From NCBI RefSeq assembly GCF_900105925.1, contig NZ_LT629791.1, forward strand, positions 4,000,001-4,064,000: a stretch of 64,000 nucleotides of DNA, written 5' to 3'. The notes under the pieces are model-generated. The model saw only the letters and a list, made by a program, of their open reading frames with translations. It made no database searches and was not told the origin of the DNA. A program made the position numbers and the translations under genes. Of the stretch, positions 61,130 through 64,000 are shown one piece after another; within the stretch, counting starts at the first letter, position 1; every line of letters begins with the position of its first letter. Source of the DNA: Jiangella alkaliphila. Its GTDB lineage: Bacteria; Actinomycetota; Actinomycetes; Jiangellales; Jiangellaceae.

Positions 61130-62008
61130 TCAGGGGGCGGGGCGGCGGGTGATCTCGAAGAGTGCTGACGGGCCGAGGTTGCGGCCGCCGGCGGCGTCGA
61201 CGCGTGAGCGCAGCTCCCGATCGGCCGTCACGGCGATGACGTGGTCGTGCGGCCGCTCGGCGACGGCCGACGCGACGGCGGCCGCGACCGCGTCGTCGCC
61301 GCTGCCGGGCGCGTCGACGACCGTGACGTCGTCGAGCGACCCGACGCCGCGGGCCTTGCCCTCGGCGACCAGCACGATCCGCGGCCACCACTGCGTCGCC
61401 GGCAGCCCGAGCGACGCCGCGGGGACCGGCGCCAGCAGTTCCAGCTCGTCGCGCAGCCGCGCCGTCGCGCCCACGCGGTCGCGCCACCAGCCGTCCGGCC
61501 GCGAGCCCACCACGTTGGCGGCGTCGACCACCAGCACCAGGTCGGACGGCGCCGCCGCGCGGATCTGCGGCCACAGCGTGCCGAACGCCGGCAGCAGCGG
61601 CAGCGCCGCGACGTCGTCGAGCGGGATCCAGGTGATGTCCAGGCTCTCCGGGTCGGCCGGCCGCGCCTTCACCGGCCGCGTCGGGCGGGCGACGATCGTC
61701 GTGTAGGACCAGGGGCCGTGGTCCTCGACCCAGGCGTGGCTGGGCCGGACGGCGTCGGGCGGGACGTCGGCCTCCTCGGCGCTCTCGCGCAGCGCCGCCT
61801 CCAGTGCCGTCTCGGACGACGACCGCGCGCCGCCGGGCACGCCCCACGTGCCGCCGTGGTGGCTCCAGTGCGCCCGGTGCTGCAGCAGCACGCCGCGCTC
61901 GTCGTCGACGAGGAGCAGCCCGGCCGCGCCGTACCGGCCCCAGTGCCGCTGCCCGCAGGCGCAGTCCACCCATCCGTCGCCGTCGTGCCGGTGGTGAATG
62001 AGGGTCAA
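61130..62008 (-). CDS. NUDIX hydrolase fused to a NYN/PIN-like domain
   Basis: 292 aa from TTG 62008, overlapping the upstream stop as TTGA. NUDIX domain about 25-140: GTWGVPGGARSSSETALEAALRESAEEADV gives the box GX5EX7REUXEE, with the final Gly replaced by Asp (EEADV). The C-terminal domain about 165-290 starts LVLVVDAANVVGSRPDGWWRDR (Asp-Ala-Asn, as in NYN/YacP-type PIN-like nucleases) with AEGKARGVGS, APGSGDDAVAAA and IAVTADRELRSRV (further acidic residues). Known in actinobacteria under the name NTP pyrophosphohydrolase; substrate unknown. A longer upstream frame is antisense noise. Confidence 0.8.
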   Translation of the reverse strand: MTLIHHRHDGDGWVDCACGQRHWGRYGAAGLLLVDDERGVLLQHRAHWSHHGGTWGVPGGARSSSETALEAALRESAEEADVPPDAVRPSHAWVEDHGPWSYTTIVARPTRPVKARPADPESLDITWIPLDDVAALPLLPAFGTLWPQIRAAAPSDLVLVVDAANVVGSRPDGWWRDRVGATARLRDELELLAPVPAASLGLPATQWWPRIVLVAEGKARGVGSLDDVTVVDAPGSGDDAVAAAVASAVAERPHDHVIAVTADRELRSRVDAAGGRNLGPSALFEITRRPAP

Positions 62009-62481
62009 GACGCGCTCCGCGCGCGCACCCGGCCGGGGATGACGTACCAGAACGCGACGAACCACAGCAGCGCGACGCCGCTGACGGTGACGGCCAGCCA
62101 GCGCGACAGGACGACGTCGAGCGCGAGGAGCAGCCCGCCGCACACGGCGAGCATCAGCAGGAACAGACCACCGGCGGTCATTCTCGAGGCCATCGGGATC
62201 ATTCTGTCGCGAACCTTCTGCCGGAACACCATCCGGTGGAACGACACGGGCGCGATCAGCAGCGCCATGGACATCGCCGAGACGACGATCGTCACCGCGA
62301 ACACGTCCTGCGTGAAGTCGTCGGAGTCGCGGAACGGCGAGGTGAACGCGATGGTCAGGAGGAAGGCGAACAGGATCTGCACGCCTGTCTGGGCGATGCG
62401 CAGCTCCTGGAGCAGCTCGTTCCAGTGCCGGTCGTACCGGTCGGCCTGGTCCTCGTCCCGCTTGTAGCCCTGTTCGCTCAC
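62005..62481 (-). CDS. DUF6328-type four-TM membrane protein
   Basis: 158 aa, GTG 62481. Opens RDEDQADRYDRHWNELLQELRIAQTGVQILFAFLLTIAF, the family signature (part WNELLQELRIAQTGVQILF). Four membrane helices at about 33-50, 63-85, 98-120 and 125-145. Role unknown. Coupled by 4 nt to the NUDIX gene. Confidence 0.82.
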   Translation of the reverse strand: MSEQGYKRDEDQADRYDRHWNELLQELRIAQTGVQILFAFLLTIAFTSPFRDSDDFTQDVFAVTIVVSAMSMALLIAPVSFHRMVFRQKVRDRMIPMASRMTAGGLFLLMLAVCGGLLLALDVVLSRWLAVTVSGVALLWFVAFWYVIPGRVRARSAS

Positions 62482-62566
62482 CGCTCCTCCTCGTGGGCCG
62501 ACGACGCTGCTGGTTCACGCTGCGTTCACGCCGGCCTGTCAGCCTGGGAGCCGTGGGGGCGGACGG

Positions 62567-63013
62567 ATGACCGAGCGGCACGGCGAACCGCGACAGCCCG
62601 GATGGTACCCGGACGAAGCGGGAAACATCCGCTGGTGGAACGGCCAGTTCTGGTCGCACACGTCGCAGTCTGCCGTGGTCCGGCAGGCGCAGGCGGCCCA
62701 GCTGCCGGGCCGGTCCGCGGAGCCGCCGGCCCCGGAAGCGGCGGGCGACGGCCTGCTGCTCGGCGCCGGAGCGGTCGTCACCGGGCTGGTCGGCGCGGCG
62801 GCGGGACTGTACGCGTTCGTCCAGCCGGTGGGCGAGCTCGGCAACTTCGCCGTGTTCCCGCCGGTCGTGCTGGGCATCGTGGCGGTCGGGCTGGGCATCG
62901 GGGCGCTGCGACGGCGCCGGCTGCTGCTCGGCGTGGCGGGCGTCGTGGCGGGCACGGCGTCGTTCATGCTGACCGCGCTGCTCATCCTCGTGCTGGCGAC
63001 GCTGACGTTCTGA
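62567..63013 (+). CDS. DUF2510 domain membrane protein
   Basis: 148 aa, ATG 62567. N-terminal DUF2510 motif PGWYPDEAGNIRWWNGQFWS (residues 11-30), a Pro/Ala linker, then three hydrophobic helices (about 63-83, 91-112, 118-146). DUF2510 proteins are common in actinobacteria, with unknown role. ORF ends 28 nt before the next gene. Confidence 0.85.
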   Translation: MTERHGEPRQPGWYPDEAGNIRWWNGQFWSHTSQSAVVRQAQAAQLPGRSAEPPAPEAAGDGLLLGAGAVVTGLVGAAAGLYAFVQPVGELGNFAVFPPVVLGIVAVGLGIGALRRRRLLLGVAGVVAGTASFMLTALLILVLATLTF

Positions 63014-63041
63014 CGGCGCGGCGGTCGGTAGAGTCCGGCCT

Positions 63042-64000
63042 GTGGCAGACGACCTCGCCGACTACGAACGACGGTTCCGGCGCAGCGGGCTCCCGTTGTT
63101 CATCGAGGACTACAGCGCGAGCGAGGACATCTTCACCAGGGCCGCACCATGGCTGGCACTGGTGTTCCTGGGCGAGATGCTCGGCGCGACCGAGCTGGAG
63201 TGGCCGCTGCTGCTCAACGTCGTCGCGGCGCTGGGCGGGCTGGCGATCCTGATCGTCGCGTTCGGTGCTCTGAACCGGATCCGCGGCCGCCGCTTCCTGG
63301 AGCTGCCGCGCGAGGTCGGACGGCCCGAGCTGGCGGCGTTCGTGCTGGTCCCGGCGTTGCTGCCGCTGATCTTCGGCGGCCAGTGGCGGCAGTTCGCCGG
63401 CATCATCGCCGGCAACTCGCTGTTCCTGCTGCTGGTCTACCTGGTGGTCGGCTACGGACTCATCGCGACGGTGTTGTGGGCGCTCAGCCGCATGGCCGAC
63501 GAGCTGGCGGCTTCGTTGGGCCGGCTGGTCCGGACGCTGCCGCTGCTGCTGATCTTCTCGCTCGTGCTGTTCGTCAACGCCGAGATGTGGCAGATGTTCG
63601 GGAACATGCCGCGGGCGTTCGCCTTCGTGGTGATGGGGTTCCTGTTCGGGCTGGGGCTGGTGTTCTTCGCCGTCCGTGCGCCCGGGCTGGTGCGGCAGCT
63701 GGAGGCCGACCTCAACGCGGAGTCCCGGCCGCTGACCAGGCGGCAGCGGGTCAACGTCGGGCTGACGCTGGTGGTGAGCCAGATCCTGCAAGTGTCCGTC
63801 GTCAGCGCCGGCGTCGGCGGGTTCTTCGTCGCGTTCGGGCTGTTCGCGGTAACGCCGGAGGTGGGGGAGTCGTGGGCCGGCACCACCGGCGCGTGGAGCC
63901 AGGAGATCACCCTGTTCGGCCACGAGACCCTTTTGTCCGAGACGCTGCTGCGCGTGGCCGGTGGGATGGCGGCATTCACGGGGCTCTACTACGCCATCTC
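63042..64000 (+). CDS. multi-TM membrane protein, 3' end outside the window
   Basis: The frame from GTG 63042 (MADDLADYERRFRRSGLPLF) stays open to the window end, at least 319 codons. About eight hydrophobic segments follow a 40-residue cytosolic start, including FTRAAPWLALVFLGEML, LLLNVVAALGGLAILIVAF, LLLLVYLVVGYGLIA and VGLTLVVSQILQVSVVSAG. A conserved central RPLTRRQRVNVGL loop lies before the sixth helix. No family is recognised with confidence. Stop codon and C-terminus are beyond 64000. Confidence 0.75.
   Translation, partial: MADDLADYERRFRRSGLPLFIEDYSASEDIFTRAAPWLALVFLGEMLGATELEWPLLLNVVAALGGLAILIVAFGALNRIRGRRFLELPREVGRPELAAFVLVPALLPLIFGGQWRQFAGIIAGNSLFLLLVYLVVGYGLIATVLWALSRMADELAASLGRLVRTLPLLLIFSLVLFVNAEMWQMFGNMPRAFAFVVMGFLFGLGLVFFAVRAPGLVRQLEADLNAESRPLTRRQRVNVGLTLVVSQILQVSVVSAGVGGFFVAFGLFAVTPEVGESWAGTTGAWSQEITLFGHETLLSETLLRVAGGMAAFTGLYYAI

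Overview
The window is about 64 kb of very GC-rich DNA with dense, often overlapping genes (ATGA, GTGA and TTGA junctions), many GTG starts and an actinobacterial gene order. From the 23S end onward it follows the Mycobacterium tuberculosis Rv1691-Rv1699 order: TPR protein, HAD phosphatase, small acidic protein, tlyA, nadK, recN, steA, steB/mctB, pyrG. A non-mycolate actinobacterium (Jiangellales/Propionibacteriales-like) fits, but the genus cannot be fixed from sequence reading alone.

Layout. 1-2350: 3' half of a 23S rRNA gene, a 5S gene and a terminator. 2.5-11.7 kb: RGG-rich TPR protein, OB-fold SSB-like protein, DUF1015 protein, HAD phosphatase, tlyA, nadK, recN. 11.8-16.2 kb: five membrane or secreted proteins (Vps62-like, DLDAVV-repeat protein, RDD, two-TM K+ channel, PLDc_N-SHOCT) that interrupt the conserved order, followed by an IS4-family insertion sequence. 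17.8-23.6 kb: steA, steB/mctB, a MraY/WecA-like protein, MurJ and a GT4 glycosyltransferase, which reads as a septal or cell-wall assembly unit. 23.7-28.4 kb: pyrG with a possible leaderless leader ORF, a divergent TetR/MFS pair, and rpe. 28.4-33.6 kb: on the minus strand an ABC transporter, a multi-TM protein, a response regulator and a sensor kinase form one translationally coupled unit. 34-35.3 kb: Uma2-like and DUF3800-like genes. 35.5-40.5 kb: FMN riboswitch, then ribD-ribE-ribBA-ribH and hisE-hisG. 40.5-48.7 kb: ECF sigma factor with a membrane partner, MOSC protein, P-loop kinase, PLP deaminase/aldolase, SixA-like phosphatase, serB, ABC ATPase. 48.7-52.4 kb: nfeD, SPFH protein, TauE/SafE permease and a TrmH-type methyltransferase, with two related MITEs. 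52.5-59.8 kb: two very large FtsX-type permeases and two ATPases. 59.8-64 kb: zinc-ribbon protein, ku, NUDIX-NYN-like protein, small membrane proteins and one membrane protein cut by the window end.

The most unusual signals are small ones. Two 161-163 bp TA-flanked MITEs share a conserved interior; one sits between the apparent native GTG start of a TrmH methyltransferase and the rest of its gene and offers a replacement start. A dispersed ~110 bp repeat occurs in tandem at 6.3-6.5 kb, again at 43.2 kb where it encodes the C-terminal tail of a kinase, and perhaps at 32.7 kb. At least eight starts lie 6-8 nt after a TANNNT -10 box, indicating frequent leaderless transcription. No CRISPR array, tRNA gene or prophage was seen.
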